64,000 nt of DNA from positions 1 through 64,000 of the forward strand of contig CAVQJI010000013.1 in the NCBI GenBank assembly GCA_963712715.1, written 5' to 3'. A model generated the notes under the pieces. It made no database searches. It was given only the letters and a program-made list of their open reading frames with translations, and was not told the origin of the DNA. Shown in pieces: positions 17,724 to 27,369 of this stretch; position 1 is the stretch's first letter; every line of letters begins with the position of its first letter. The position numbers were made by a program, and so were the translations under genes. This stretch comes from JAFEDN01 sp963712715. GTDB lineage: Bacteria > Pseudomonadota > Gammaproteobacteria > Coxiellales > Coxiellaceae.

Positions 17724-20479
17724 TATGCCACCAACGCTAATTGTAAATTTTCTAGCATATTTTTCGCTTCCATCCCAAACAACTCTCTCACTCTTAATAA
17801 GCCACCTCGCTCAGAGAAAAAGTGAATTTCGCTAAAATCACGCTCCGAAATCTCTACATTAGCAGCAATATGATTACGTATCAGACGCAACCAATCCTGT
17901 TGTTCCGGCGTAAACTCCATACCTGCTTTTTTTTGTCGACCCATCCATAAGTTAAAGCGCTGTTCTACCTGTATGCTAAACGGTTCAAGCACTTGATTTA
18001 GTCCCAGAGCAAATCGAACTAGCGATACAATTTCAGTGAGTTGCTGGTCTAATGGAGCTCCGCGTACTCTCGATTTTTCGAGGCGCTTATATGCTTGCCA
18101 AACATCCGCAGTGGTAAGATAATGCGGAGAATCTCCCAGTTTTCGCACTAGCTCTTTAATCATGGCATAAGTGAGACGTTGCTTGCCATAGGGTTGATTA
18201 TATAAAATCTGTAAAGCAGTTAATTCATCTTTATTGTCTTCGATGAATTTTTTAAAGGAAGCAATACGTTGCCTGGCTTGCACTAAATCATAATCAGCAG
18301 AAATAACTGCATCGGTGGATACGTCATCAATCACAATATCTGATTTTTGTTTAATATCTTTTAATACTTGTCGAACTTTAGGATCATCAAAAATTTGGCA
18401 GGCTTCCTCTGTGAGTTCTTTTTGTACTTGTTCTAATTGAGATTCCTCATATTGCTTACCATACTTCATCATTGCCATAGACTGTACTTTGTCCATATCA
18501 ATAGCATCCAGCAAGCTATTAGCCATATCGCACAAATCGCGATTTCCGGTGATGTTGGAAATGTTGGCACGGTCTTCTGCATCCAGCTTACGATCTAGCG
18601 CTGCTAGCCTCCCCGCCAAACTTGAAAGACCATCTTCATCTCTACGACCTTGTGCAATTTGATCCAGAAGCTTATCAAAGCCTAAAGCACGCTTACGTTC
18701 CAGAGGTTGGGAAACATGTTTTTTGCTTTCCGCTACTCCCACGGCATCAATCAAGATAAAGCGAGTTTTAGTTTTAGCATCAGGCGTAACCGATTTTAAA
18801 TCAGCATCGGCCACTGAACGCACTCCCCGGCCTTTCATTTGTTCATAATATCCTTCAGATTTCACATCTCGCATAAAAATTAAGATTTCTACAGGCTTGA
18901 TGTCCGTACCTGTAGCAATCATATCCACAGTGACGGCAATACGAGGTAGTGGATCAACACGAAAAGCCTTAATGAGCGTTTTAGGTTTTTCACCCGTATT
19001 GCGGTAGGTAATTTTTTTGGCAAAATCATTACTTTCACCAAATATTTCACGCACGATATGGACTATTTCTTCAGCATGATTATCGTCTTTGGCGAAAATT
19101 AATGTTTTAGGAATCCACTCTCCGCTGCGATCAGGGAAAAGTTCGGTAAACAATTTTTCTTTAAAACATTGAATAACTGTGCGTATCTGATTGGGCGCAG
19201 TCACTGAACGGTCGAGTTCTCTATGGTTGTACTCAAGATCGTCGTCTAATTGGCGATACCGCATAGCACGCGTACGGCGATCACGTATTGGAACGGTATA
19301 ATTTGCTTCTATTCTGCTACCCTGCTCGGTTATTTGAGTTCGAATACGAAATACTTCATATCCAACATTAACTCCATCAGCTACTGAACGCTCATAAGGG
19401 TATTCTGAAACCAAATTTTGATTGAAAAATCCTAAAGTATTTTTAGATGGGGTAGCAGTAAGGCCAATAATATGGGCATCAAAATATTCGAGGACTTGAC
19501 GCCATACACCGTAAATAGAACGATGACACTCATCAACAATAATAAAATCAAAAGTTTCAATGGAAATATCAGAATTATAATCGACAGATTGAATATCGCC
19601 ATCTTCACTTTCCCAAGTTTCAAAACCGGATGTCTCTTCATTACTGATATCTAATTCTTCACCGCGCAGCATTGAATAAAGTCTCTGTACGGTAGTAATC
19701 ACCACTTTGGCATCTTTATCTATATGGTTATTTTGTAGATGTTGAACAATATATGTTTCTGCAAATCGATGACTCGCTCCTGGTGGGTGATATTGCTGAA
19801 ATTCCTTTAAAGTTTGATCGCCTAAATTATTTCGATCAACTAAAAATAAGATTCTTCGTGCATGAGAGTATTTAATCAACCGATAACTAAATGTGCAAGC
19901 TGTAAACGTTTTTCCTGCACCGGTAGCCATCTGGATCAATGCTCGCGGACGATCTTCTGCTAGGGAAATTTCAAGATTTTTGATTGCATCAATCTGGCAG
20001 TCACGCAAACGATTTCTATCTAACAGTGGCATTTCTTTAAGTAAACTACGTAGGGTCTTTTTTCCATTAATCAGCCATTGATATAATGTTTCAGGTTGAT
20101 GAAAAGCAAACAATCGACGTGAGCGTGGACGAGGATCCCACATATTACGAAAAAAAGTTTCCTTTCCAGTACTTTCATAATCAAAAATTAAAGTATCTGA
20201 CCATTTTTCTAAATGTGCTGGCAATCTTTGCATATATTTTTCAGATTGTTCAGCGACACCACTCAGGGTATAACCTTCGGGCTTAGCTTCCAGCACACCC
20301 GCAGCTTTTCCCTTAACAAATAACAGATAATCGCAAGGTCCTGATGGAAGTTGAAATTCACGAACAGCCACACCTAAGGCAGCGTTTCGATTAAAATTTT
20401 CTTTATCTTGCAGCACCCATCCAGCCGCCTGTAGGAGCTTATCGATTTCATTTCTAGCTTTTTGCTCCGGGGCTGCCAT
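17723..20479 (-). CDS. hsdR: Type I restriction enzyme HsdR (endonuclease/translocase)
   Basis: 918 residues, full length. The N-terminal PD-(D/E)xK nuclease shows CDYLLFVKGKAAGVLEAK (about residues 48-66). The SF2 motor follows: Walker A QMATGAGKTFTAC, DECHRSIYG (DExH box), GLTATPS (motif III), and MKGRGVRS (motif VI), with VTVDMIATGTDIKPVE between. The helical C-terminal region binds the methylase. It translocates and cuts DNA lacking the island's methylation mark. It is first of the two hsd genes, with a one-base overlap with hsdSM, so expression is coupled. About 220 bp separate it from the metallophosphoesterase gene upstream and probably hold its own promoter. Confidence 0.93.
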   Translation of the reverse strand: MAAPEQKARNEIDKLLQAAGWVLQDKENFNRNAALGVAVREFQLPSGPCDYLLFVKGKAAGVLEAKPEGYTLSGVAEQSEKYMQRLPAHLEKWSDTLIFDYESTGKETFFRNMWDPRPRSRRLFAFHQPETLYQWLINGKKTLRSLLKEMPLLDRNRLRDCQIDAIKNLEISLAEDRPRALIQMATGAGKTFTACTFSYRLIKYSHARRILFLVDRNNLGDQTLKEFQQYHPPGASHRFAETYIVQHLQNNHIDKDAKVVITTVQRLYSMLRGEELDISNEETSGFETWESEDGDIQSVDYNSDISIETFDFIIVDECHRSIYGVWRQVLEYFDAHIIGLTATPSKNTLGFFNQNLVSEYPYERSVADGVNVGYEVFRIRTQITEQGSRIEANYTVPIRDRRTRAMRYRQLDDDLEYNHRELDRSVTAPNQIRTVIQCFKEKLFTELFPDRSGEWIPKTLIFAKDDNHAEEIVHIVREIFGESNDFAKKITYRNTGEKPKTLIKAFRVDPLPRIAVTVDMIATGTDIKPVEILIFMRDVKSEGYYEQMKGRGVRSVADADLKSVTPDAKTKTRFILIDAVGVAESKKHVSQPLERKRALGFDKLLDQIAQGRRDEDGLSSLAGRLAALDRKLDAEDRANISNITGNRDLCDMANSLLDAIDMDKVQSMAMMKYGKQYEESQLEQVQKELTEEACQIFDDPKVRQVLKDIKQKSDIVIDDVSTDAVISADYDLVQARQRIASFKKFIEDNKDELTALQILYNQPYGKQRLTYAMIKELVRKLGDSPHYLTTADVWQAYKRLEKSRVRGAPLDQQLTEIVSLVRFALGLNQVLEPFSIQVEQRFNLWMGRQKKAGMEFTPEQQDWLRLIRNHIAANVEISERDFSEIHFFSERGGLLRVRELFGMEAKNMLENLQLALVA

Positions 20480-20700
20480 TGATCTTTCCAGTGAATATCC
20501 ATCCTTAATAAGGCCAAATTAGACACCGCAAAAATTTCGTGTCTTTCTAAGGCTAGACAGTATAGCAAATTATGACGGCCTTCGAAATGCATTAATTTGT
20601 ATAAAATAAACTATTTATATTGGTATGCTGGGAAAAATTTATCTTGTAGAAATAATTTCGGCGCTGCAGACTCCCCGCTTTCTCAATTTGAGCGATGAAC

Positions 20701-21711
20701 TCACCACCTGGAAGCAGGCATACTATTGTCACTCATAACATCAATCCCACCAACGTCATAACCATAACATCGTCCTTCTACCAAAAATTTCCCGTTATGA
20801 TAAGTCAAAATCGCATAACCATTTTTAGCATCAGGTAAATTTACATACCAAAGTTTTTTAAACCAAAAGTCTTTGCGTGGAATTTCGCGTTTTATCACCT
20901 CATAAGCTAGCCCAGCTTCCTCCGTTAGTCCATCAGGCAGTACAGGTAATTTTTCTAATGCTGAATTTAACCAAAATAACGATTCATTCATATCACGGAT
21001 AGTAAATTCATTCCACACACAAGTATAAGGCGCTCCCATATGGCCACTGATCCAAATATCTGGCATAAAATGAATGATTAAACGCGTTAGTAACGGTTCT
21101 TTGCCTGGACTGACATGAGAAACAAATATCGAAGGCTTGCTTTTCTTTTCAAGATTTTTGTACAACACACCAAATTGATGTAGGGTTGACCAAACTTTTC
21201 CTGCTCTGCCAGCAATAGGTTTATCAAATAATTTATTGCTTGCCAAAAAATTTCCGCCTATACCAAATAACTTAAATCCAGTTTCATTATCTCCAGCAAT
21301 TTGACAAATATTATCTTCATCTAATAAATTTAAATGATAAATATTATTATTTAGCTTTAATTTTTTCAGGACATAAGAGTCTTCGTGATTGCCGTATACG
21401 GCATAGACTGGAACATGAAATTTTTTATTACTATCCTGATAGTCTGAGAAATTGCCCAATAATTGATGTCGTTTTACAATTCCAATTAAAGTTTCACGAT
21501 CAGTTTGTTTATCAATACTATAATTTCTCCAATAAGTGGAATGGGAAACAAGCAATCGTAGTTCACGACTGCTAATGTGTTTATAACTGGATTCATCATA
21601 AAATCCAAAATCACCTGCATGAATGGCTAAATCTACCTTTTCTTTTTCAGCTAGATCATTAATTATGTCAAGATGGCCGTGAGTATCACTAATTAACAAT
21701 ATCTTAATCAT
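20701..21711 (-). CDS. Metallophosphoesterase (second in the four-gene operon's pair)
   Basis: 336 residues. Calcineurin-like phosphoesterase motifs in order: SDTHGH (residue 8), HAGDFGFYD, VYGNHEDSY, FVSHVSP and ISGHMGAPY. These bind two divalent metals. The C-terminal 100 residues are a lineage-specific extension. Four-gene operon: regulator, nucleotidyltransferase, phosphoesterase, this one; the gap to the previous gene is only 18 bases. Substrate unknown; in this context nucleic acids or modified nucleotides are plausible. Confidence 0.8.
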   Translation of the reverse strand: MIKILLISDTHGHLDIINDLAEKEKVDLAIHAGDFGFYDESSYKHISSRELRLLVSHSTYWRNYSIDKQTDRETLIGIVKRHQLLGNFSDYQDSNKKFHVPVYAVYGNHEDSYVLKKLKLNNNIYHLNLLDEDNICQIAGDNETGFKLFGIGGNFLASNKLFDKPIAGRAGKVWSTLHQFGVLYKNLEKKSKPSIFVSHVSPGKEPLLTRLIIHFMPDIWISGHMGAPYTCVWNEFTIRDMNESLFWLNSALEKLPVLPDGLTEEAGLAYEVIKREIPRKDFWFKKLWYVNLPDAKNGYAILTYHNGKFLVEGRCYGYDVGGIDVMSDNSMPASRW

Positions 21712-21729
21712 GCGTATCCTGTTTCGAGA

Positions 21730-22533
21730 TCAAATATCCCTTATTTCTATGCGCGGGTGGTAATACTCTGCCTTGCCTGCTTCCACAGTTAAGTTTGCCA
21801 AGGGTTGAAAATACGCTTGGCTGTGGGTATGACCACAAAATACCAGAAATTCTGTAGAAGTGTTTTCTGCTGCTACCTTCATTAAGGTGTCACCCATGAT
21901 TTTCGATCCAAAAAATGGCAACCAATCTTCCTCGCTAATCTTGCCTCCATACATACAATTTTCTTTAAAAGGCGGGACATGTGTTAAAATAATAATCTTT
22001 TTAGGTTGTTGTTTAAGCGCCAAAGAAAGATTTTCTTGAAGTCCCAATGCATCTGCATCAGCTAATTGTTGCATTTTTTCCAATAATGCAAATTTACCTG
22101 TAATTCTTGCTTGAAGTAACTCTGCAATCATATGACTGTCATTTAAAACTACTCGGCTATTTACATAATCCCCCAGCCTACCATCAGCCCAGCCGTCTAC
22201 ACCAATAATCATTGTATCAGGATTTAAAAACTGGGCACCTGAAGACGACAGCCAAAACAAATTGGGATGGCTCTGATTTAATAGATCCATTTCTTTCCGA
22301 ACTGTTTCTACGCTTCCTCTATAATAATCATGGTTTCCCAATACAAAATAAATTGGCTTTTTGATCTTTTCTATCATTTCTTGCATTATTTTTGACACAG
22401 AAGGCGCTTCGGCAATATCTCCGCTGATTAATATTGCCTCACTTTGTGTATCTATAATCTGTTGATAAAAAATTTTCCGCTCAGATTTATCAAGAAAATT
22501 AAGATGAATATCTGTTAACCATGCTAATTTCAT
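21730..22533 (-). CDS. Metallophosphoesterase (first of the pair)
   Basis: 267 residues. The metal-binding motifs are complete: TDIHLNF at the N-terminus, ISGDIAEAP, VLGNHDYYRG, ILTHVPPF and FCGHTHSQAYF. It is distinct in sequence from the phosphoesterase encoded next and is not a duplicate. It lies three bases behind the nucleotidyltransferase stop, which argues for one transcript. Two different phosphoesterases beside an AbiEii-like nucleotidyltransferase suggest that they act on, or reverse, the product of the transferase; this is inference. Confidence 0.82.
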   Translation of the reverse strand: MKLAWLTDIHLNFLDKSERKIFYQQIIDTQSEAILISGDIAEAPSVSKIMQEMIEKIKKPIYFVLGNHDYYRGSVETVRKEMDLLNQSHPNLFWLSSSGAQFLNPDTMIIGVDGWADGRLGDYVNSRVVLNDSHMIAELLQARITGKFALLEKMQQLADADALGLQENLSLALKQQPKKIIILTHVPPFKENCMYGGKISEEDWLPFFGSKIMGDTLMKVAAENTSTEFLVFCGHTHSQAYFQPLANLTVEAGKAEYYHPRIEIRDI

Positions 22534-22536
22534 ACA

Positions 22537-23256
22537 TTATCCGCGGTTTATTATCCTTTCGATACGTTCTTTAACTTTCTGAACCCTTTGCATAGTCACG
22601 GTTGCGGGACCGTCACTCACGTGTCCAGGTAACGAAAGCTCAAACTGGTCATCTTCCATCATCTCCGAAAAGCTAATCTGCAAATGCCGCCTTAAATCGC
22701 TATCTGCTAATTCTACTTCATCGGCAATTTCAACTCTGCCTGCAATTAAAGTAATAATATCCTCCAAATCATGACTACTCCAGAAATCGTTATGGCCTCT
22801 TGTCTTAAACGCTTCTATTTTTGTTGCTAAAAAATATGGAGCAGCAATCGATTTGATAACCAAATTATCCGCAATTTGATGGCTCAACGGATTTTCCAAA
22901 GCCTCTTTATACCAACGATTTCCAAAACCTAATATTTTTTCATTAGTTGGCATGACATCTAAAATAATATTTTCGTCATGAAACCACCGGCAAATCACGG
23001 CTTCATGTATAGATTGCCTGAAACCCTTCTTACTCAACTCTTTTCCAAATTTGGTGTAATCCCTTGATGAAACGATATCAACGATACAATCCACATCTTG
23101 GGTAGGGCGAACATCCAGCGATAATGGGTCATTAATAAATAATGCCGTTGTACAGCCACCCACATACACGACTTCATTATTCAATTCTTCTAGCTTTCTA
23201 GCCACAATCTCTAACTTGGCTAAATTCGATGTCGCTCGAATACGCCTATTGTCCAT
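22537..23256 (-). CDS. AbiEii-like nucleotidyltransferase
   Basis: 239 residues of the nucleotidyltransferase superfamily: VVYVGGCTTALFI (GG loop), PTQDVDCIVD (the D-x-D metal-binding pair), ILDVMPTNEKILGF, and KIEAFKTRGHNDFWSSHD-LEDII, the KxxAxxxR..D.xD signature common to AbiEii-type toxins. AbiEii-like enzymes are known as type IV toxin partners that transfer nucleotides to RNA or protein. The gene overlaps the upstream winged-helix gene by 11 bases, as antitoxin-toxin pairs do, and is followed by the phosphoesterases. Confidence 0.75.
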   Translation of the reverse strand: MDNRRIRATSNLAKLEIVARKLEELNNEVVYVGGCTTALFINDPLSLDVRPTQDVDCIVDIVSSRDYTKFGKELSKKGFRQSIHEAVICRWFHDENIILDVMPTNEKILGFGNRWYKEALENPLSHQIADNLVIKSIAAPYFLATKIEAFKTRGHNDFWSSHDLEDIITLIAGRVEIADEVELADSDLRRHLQISFSEMMEDDQFELSLPGHVSDGPATVTMQRVQKVKERIERIINRG

Positions 23257-23797
23257 GCAATCTCTCCTTTAATAATTTTATGGCTATGTTACGTTCTCTG
23301 GCCCGACCTGAGCGTATTGCATCAACCAGCGCCAATAACTCATAAAAAATTGGATCCGGAAACCGCGCAAGTGAACGAGGTACCGAGCGATAAAGCGGAT
23401 CTAAAGCTAGACCACGTTTATCGCCCTCCGCATCTGGCCATACTGGAATAGGATCATCGCCTATTACAATATGTTTTTCAAATACAGGGGAAGCATAGCT
23501 GGTAGCAATACCGCGGGTATACTCACCTAATTGTGCAGGGAAAAAATATTTCACTGCTGAAATGAGACATTCCTCACAAGCCGCTTTTACTGGTAACAGG
23601 ATAATTTTATGTTGCCTACTCACAGGCCCCAATAATCCAGCCAACATTAGACGCTTAATGCCGGCATGGACCTCGGAAGTACTCATACATAAATAAGTAG
23701 CTAACTCTTTCTGAGACAATTCCTCAGATTGCCCTTTCGATAGGGTTAGAGAGGCTAGTATTTTTAGCAATATCACTATGTCTTGTGGTTTAAGCAT
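23246..23797 (-). CDS. Winged-helix regulator/antitoxin paired with the nucleotidyltransferase
   Basis: 183 residues. Residues 25-60 form an HTH: ELSQKELATYLCMSTSEVHAG with IKRLMLAGLLGP as the wing. The C-terminal half (EKHIVIGDDPIPVWPD, GDKRGLALDPLYRSVP) is not one I can name but recurs beside nucleotidyltransferases. It is the first gene of the operon, and the TTCGCGAA palindromes lie 40-160 bases upstream of it, consistent with autoregulation. Translation of the next gene starts inside its last codons. Confidence 0.65.
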   Translation of the reverse strand: MLKPQDIVILLKILASLTLSKGQSEELSQKELATYLCMSTSEVHAGIKRLMLAGLLGPVSRQHKIILLPVKAACEECLISAVKYFFPAQLGEYTRGIATSYASPVFEKHIVIGDDPIPVWPDAEGDKRGLALDPLYRSVPRSLARFPDPIFYELLALVDAIRSGRARERNIAIKLLKERLHGQ

Positions 23798-23837
23798 ATG
23801 TTGATTCCTTTTAGGTTTTTTCTAAATATATCATATA

Positions 23838-23955
23838 AATTCGTAATTCGCGAATCGCGAATCGCGAATCGCGAATTTCAAACAAAATATGCCACTGTTA
23901 TGTGATTGATTTAAAATGAATTTTTATAACTATTTCTTGTTCGCGAACCGCGAAC
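23838..23955. promoter_or_regulatory. CGCGAAT tandem repeats and TTCGCGAA palindrome upstream of the operon
   Basis: 23849-23876 holds four exact tandem copies of CGCGAAT, flanked by AATTCG and AATT so that the whole 23838-23877 stretch is nearly self-complementary. A second dyad, GTTCGCGAACCGCGAAC, lies at 23939-23955. The sequences echo the palindromes at 13098-13164. The position upstream of the winged-helix gene fits an operator array. Confidence 0.55.
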
Positions 23956-24414
23956 GATGCAGTCATTGTGAATTCTAGAATTTAGAATGGCAGAATCTCA
24001 TCTCTAGAGGCCATTTCCCCAAAAAAAAGACCATCATTATGATCTTGCTACCACTTATTTATGACCTTTATTTGATCAATTTCCTTACGTCACGAAAATG
24101 ATTATAGTAACGGCAAGTTTAAGTTTATGGCATAATTTCACAGTAATGATAGAATGTTTAAAGGGTCGCACGCGGGTTCAATTCTTTTTTAAGTACCGAG
24201 ATTTTAGGGGTATATTTTGGGGTATGATGCAAAAATCTAACTCTGAAATACATTTAGAATCAAATGACTAACATCAGAATTAAATTCCCGCCGCCCCATT
24301 TTTTACTATCTGATTTTATAAGATAAATTTCATTTTCAAAGGAATTTTTAAAAAACCAGACATCCACTTTATATGAAATTTTAAGTACATCATGTATTGA
24401 CACTTGCTTGTGCT
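23956..24414. other. Intergenic region with tRNA-end-like fragments (possible attachment site)
   Basis: No ORF. GGTCGCACGCGGGTTCAATTC (24164-24184) looks like the variable loop and T-arm 5' side of a tRNA, and TTCCCGCCGCCCCA (24285-24298) like its 3' half; joined at ATTC they would form a good T-stem (GCGGG/CCCGC) and acceptor end. Between them lie two direct GGGGTAT repeats (24207-24213, 24219-24225), a pattern often seen at integrase binding sites. The rest of the tRNA is absent. This may be the right attachment end of the island; weak. Confidence 0.3.
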
Positions 24415-25374
24415 TTAGAACTTGTTTACTAACAATGGGTTAAAATAAGGTTTGATGGCTGTATCAGGAATAGTTAAATGATGTTCTTGTAGTTTACGTT
24501 TGGCTTCTTTTAACCCTTCCACACTGATTGTCCTATTAGCAGTACGTTCTAAAGAAATAGAAAATTGTTTATAGGCTAACACAAATAGCTGGTTTTGCAG
24601 ATATAATTCAGCTAATAGTTCATTTGCAGGTTTGACTGGTATAGGTGGACCATATCCAAAACTGATGCTATTTTCAATGTCAGTGGCTTGTTCCGCAAAC
24701 TGAATGGCTGTCGATAAATGGCCTTGGGCTGCAGCTTTTTGCGCCTCTAATTCAAAGTAAATAATTTTGGCTATTTCAATTCCTCCTTCGTTGATTGCAC
24801 TAAAGTAATCAGTGTCAGGATAACAACTGGCTATCGCTGAATTCGATTTTATCGAAATGTTACTGAGCTTATGTAAAAAATCAATGACGTGTTGAGCTTT
24901 AGCTGGGTCCTGTATTACTTTCATACCTTGAATATAGGCATTACTAGCAATAGCTGATATCTCAATATCAATGCCGGTTGTATTCACACCGGTTAAATCT
25001 GCATGCCATTCTTCTGTATCCGAGATATAGGCAGCTCGCATTAGAGAGTAATACCATTTGACCATGGCATCATTGGGGCTCTTTTTATAAATTTGTTCCA
25101 TGGTTTTTACAGATTCATAAGCTTTTTTGTAATTTTTTAGCTGTAAATAGCCATAGCTTAGCCATTGCAAAGCATGTAATGCATGCACGTCATAATGCCC
25201 AGTAGTTTTCCGTTCAATAACACCCATATTCCAAGCGGCTAGGTTAGAATTGACCACATCGTTCCACATTCCTAATGCCAAATAAATATGAGACGGCATG
25301 TGGAGTGCGTGAGCGGATGAAGGTGCTATGGCTGCATATTTACGTGCGAAACGTAATCCTAAGGGAGAGAAAAA
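24415..25374 (-). pseudogene. TPR-repeat protein, N-terminus missing
   Basis: The frame is open to a TAG at 25375 but has no credible start at the front; the segment HALHMPSHIYLALGMW just downstream is normally in the middle of a roughly 550-residue TPR protein family. The remaining C-terminal half has helical repeats (WLSYGYLQLKNYKKAYESV, ELLAELYLQNQLFVLAYKQF). No signal peptide is left. It may be expressed from an internal ATG at 25299, but I judge it a remnant. Confidence 0.65.
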
Positions 25375-25464
25375 CTACCGCCCTACTCCCGAAGTCTCTG
25401 ATTGAATATCACAATTTACGAATATCTCTTTAATTTCTAATGATCGTAACATACGTCTTATTGA

Positions 25465-25947
25465 CTACTCGCGATATTTGCTACTCGGAGTAATAGTCAC
25501 AGTAATATCGTAAGGATGTGCTGAATCATACTTGAGACTACAACTCGATAAACAGGGATGAGAATTATCCAATATCTTTACTTTTGGTACAGTTCCATAT
25601 TTAGAGTAAGTAATGTGGATTTCATAACAATGACCTAACTGAAGGCGCGGATTATCAATGCACTGAGGATTATTGGGATCCTGTAATTTAAAACCTGCTG
25701 TACTGATACTGTCACTGGGATAGAAATCTCCCGTGAAAGTGACGTCTCCTCCATTAGGTTGAACTGCATTTGGCTGCCCACTAAAAAAGCCATTACCGGA
25801 TTGTGTATAATCAAAAATCTTATATGTCACATTCAGATTATTGTTGATGGTGACCGTAGCGAATTCCCCTCCTCGCGCATAAGCCACAGATATTGAAGAT
25901 AAAGCAAGGAAACCCAGAGACAACGTTTTAAATAAATTTATTCGCAT
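25465..25947 (-). CDS. Secreted protein of unknown function
   Basis: 160 residues with a clear Sec signal peptide cleaved after AYA. The mature part is beta-rich with four Cys in the second half (NPQCIDNP, LGHCYEI, HPCLSSCSLKY), so disulphides and a periplasmic or extracellular location are likely. A purine-rich RBS (GGAAGAAG) precedes the start. I do not recognise the family. Confidence 0.6.
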   Translation of the reverse strand: MRINLFKTLSLGFLALSSISVAYARGGEFATVTINNNLNVTYKIFDYTQSGNGFFSGQPNAVQPNGGDVTFTGDFYPSDSISTAGFKLQDPNNPQCIDNPRLQLGHCYEIHITYSKYGTVPKVKILDNSHPCLSSCSLKYDSAHPYDITVTITPSSKYRE

Positions 25948-26106
25948 AACTACTTCTTCCTATTTTGTGTTTTTTATTACAGCTATTCTAAAGTAATTTT
26001 TTGGATTGATCAACATTTGATCTTATTTTCTTTTATTGTTTGAAGTCCGGCAATGTTGGCGTATCATTACCGAAGTACTCACGGATCGCTAACAAGGAGA
26101 AGATAT

Positions 26107-26799
26107 ATGGAAATTTTGATGGTTTTGACTTCGCACGATCAATTGGGAAATACAGGCCGCAAAACTGGTTTCTGGCTGGAAGAATTCGCAGCGCCCTATT
26201 TTGTTTTTAGAGACGCAGGGGTGAAATTGACTTTAGCATCGCCGAAAGGTGGCCAACCTCCAATCGATCCAAAGAGCGATTTGCCAGAAAATCAAACTCC
26301 TGCGATGACCCGTTTTAAGCAGGATGAGGCCGCAAAAAAAGCACTCTCGCAAACGGTTAGGCTGGCAGACATGCAGGCGGAAAATTTTGACACGGTATTT
26401 TATTCGGGTGGCCACGGCCCTTTATGGGATCTTGCAGAAAGTCCCGTTTCAATCGCCCTGCTTGAGTCTTTCTATAATTCCGGTAAACCCATTGCTTTGG
26501 TATGCCATTCCCCTGGTGTGCTTCATAGGGTGACTTATAAGGGCGACCCTTTAGTCAAAGGTAAGAGGGTGACCGGTTTCGCCAATAGTGAAGAGGAAGA
26601 AGTACAACTGACCAAAATAGTGCCATTCCTTGTCGAGGATGAATTGAAACGTTTAGGTGGACTCTTTGAAAAAGCGCCCAATTGGCAAAGTTTTGTTGTT
26701 ATTGATGGTCGCCTTATCACGGGTCAGAATCCTGCATCATCCACTGCTACGGCGCAGGCGCTACTGAAAGTTCTTTCCAGGAAAACGAATTCAGCCTGA
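26107..26799 (+). CDS. DJ-1/PfpI family protein (Hsp31-like)
   Basis: 230 residues from the ATG at 26107, behind AAGGAG. The class I glutamine amidotransferase-like fold is shown by GRKTGFWLEEFAAPYFVF (conserved Glu), GGHGPLWDL and the nucleophile elbow ALVCHSPGVL with the catalytic Cys. Relatives are glyoxalase-like or chaperone proteins of the cytosol protecting against carbonyl damage. The stop abuts the next gene, but the next gene has its own RBS and signal peptide. Confidence 0.85.
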   Translation: MEILMVLTSHDQLGNTGRKTGFWLEEFAAPYFVFRDAGVKLTLASPKGGQPPIDPKSDLPENQTPAMTRFKQDEAAKKALSQTVRLADMQAENFDTVFYSGGHGPLWDLAESPVSIALLESFYNSGKPIALVCHSPGVLHRVTYKGDPLVKGKRVTGFANSEEEEVQLTKIVPFLVEDELKRLGGLFEKAPNWQSFVVIDGRLITGQNPASSTATAQALLKVLSRKTNSA

Positions 26800-26855
26800 T
26801 GAAAAATACAAGTGAACTTGTAGCGAATTCACCCATAATCAAAAAAGGATCATTT

Positions 26856-27356
26856 ATGAAAAAATTAACCTTGATAAGTTTATGCTTTCTAGCTTCCGGC
26901 GTAGTTTCAATAGCAAATGCTGCATCAAATAAATGCCCTTGGGTTGATCCAGATCAACTTATTCCTCCAATGGACGGCACGTTACCCTGCCATTTATCAG
27001 GTGTCGGAGGCGGCGGTTCCACTATACTGCAAATGCCTGGAGCAGATGGTGAAACAGTGAATTTTACTTTAGTTCTTAGCGCCAATACTGATAATACTGA
27101 AGTAACTAATATTTCAGTAATATACTATACTAATTGCAAAATGGTGAATCCTAAGACCGGTGGTACTTGGGACCCGGTACAAGTTGCCCCCATTAATTTA
27201 AAGCCAGGCGAATCCACAAAAATAAATGTCAGCAGCAATTGTACCTATCAGTGGGTGTCAGACAATGTAGGAGCACCTTATTTAGTCGCTGGGTCTGTTA
27301 ATATTGCCCAGCCAGTACAAAAGGCGGAACGCTTTTTTACTATCTCTAAAGAGTAG
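26856..27356 (+). CDS. Secreted protein of unknown function
   Basis: 166 residues from the ATG at 26856 (RBS AAAAGGA). Signal peptide ends at ANA. The mature part starts with a Cys-rich segment (NKCPWVDPDQ, LPCHLSGVGGGG), followed by a beta-sandwich-like region with TNCKMVNP and SSNCTYQWV. Four Cys probably pair. It resembles small secreted proteins of Legionella-type genomes, but I cannot name a family. Confidence 0.6.
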   Translation: MKKLTLISLCFLASGVVSIANAASNKCPWVDPDQLIPPMDGTLPCHLSGVGGGGSTILQMPGADGETVNFTLVLSANTDNTEVTNISVIYYTNCKMVNPKTGGTWDPVQVAPINLKPGESTKINVSSNCTYQWVSDNVGAPYLVAGSVNIAQPVQKAERFFTISKE

Positions 27357-27369
27357 CAAAACTGTAAAG

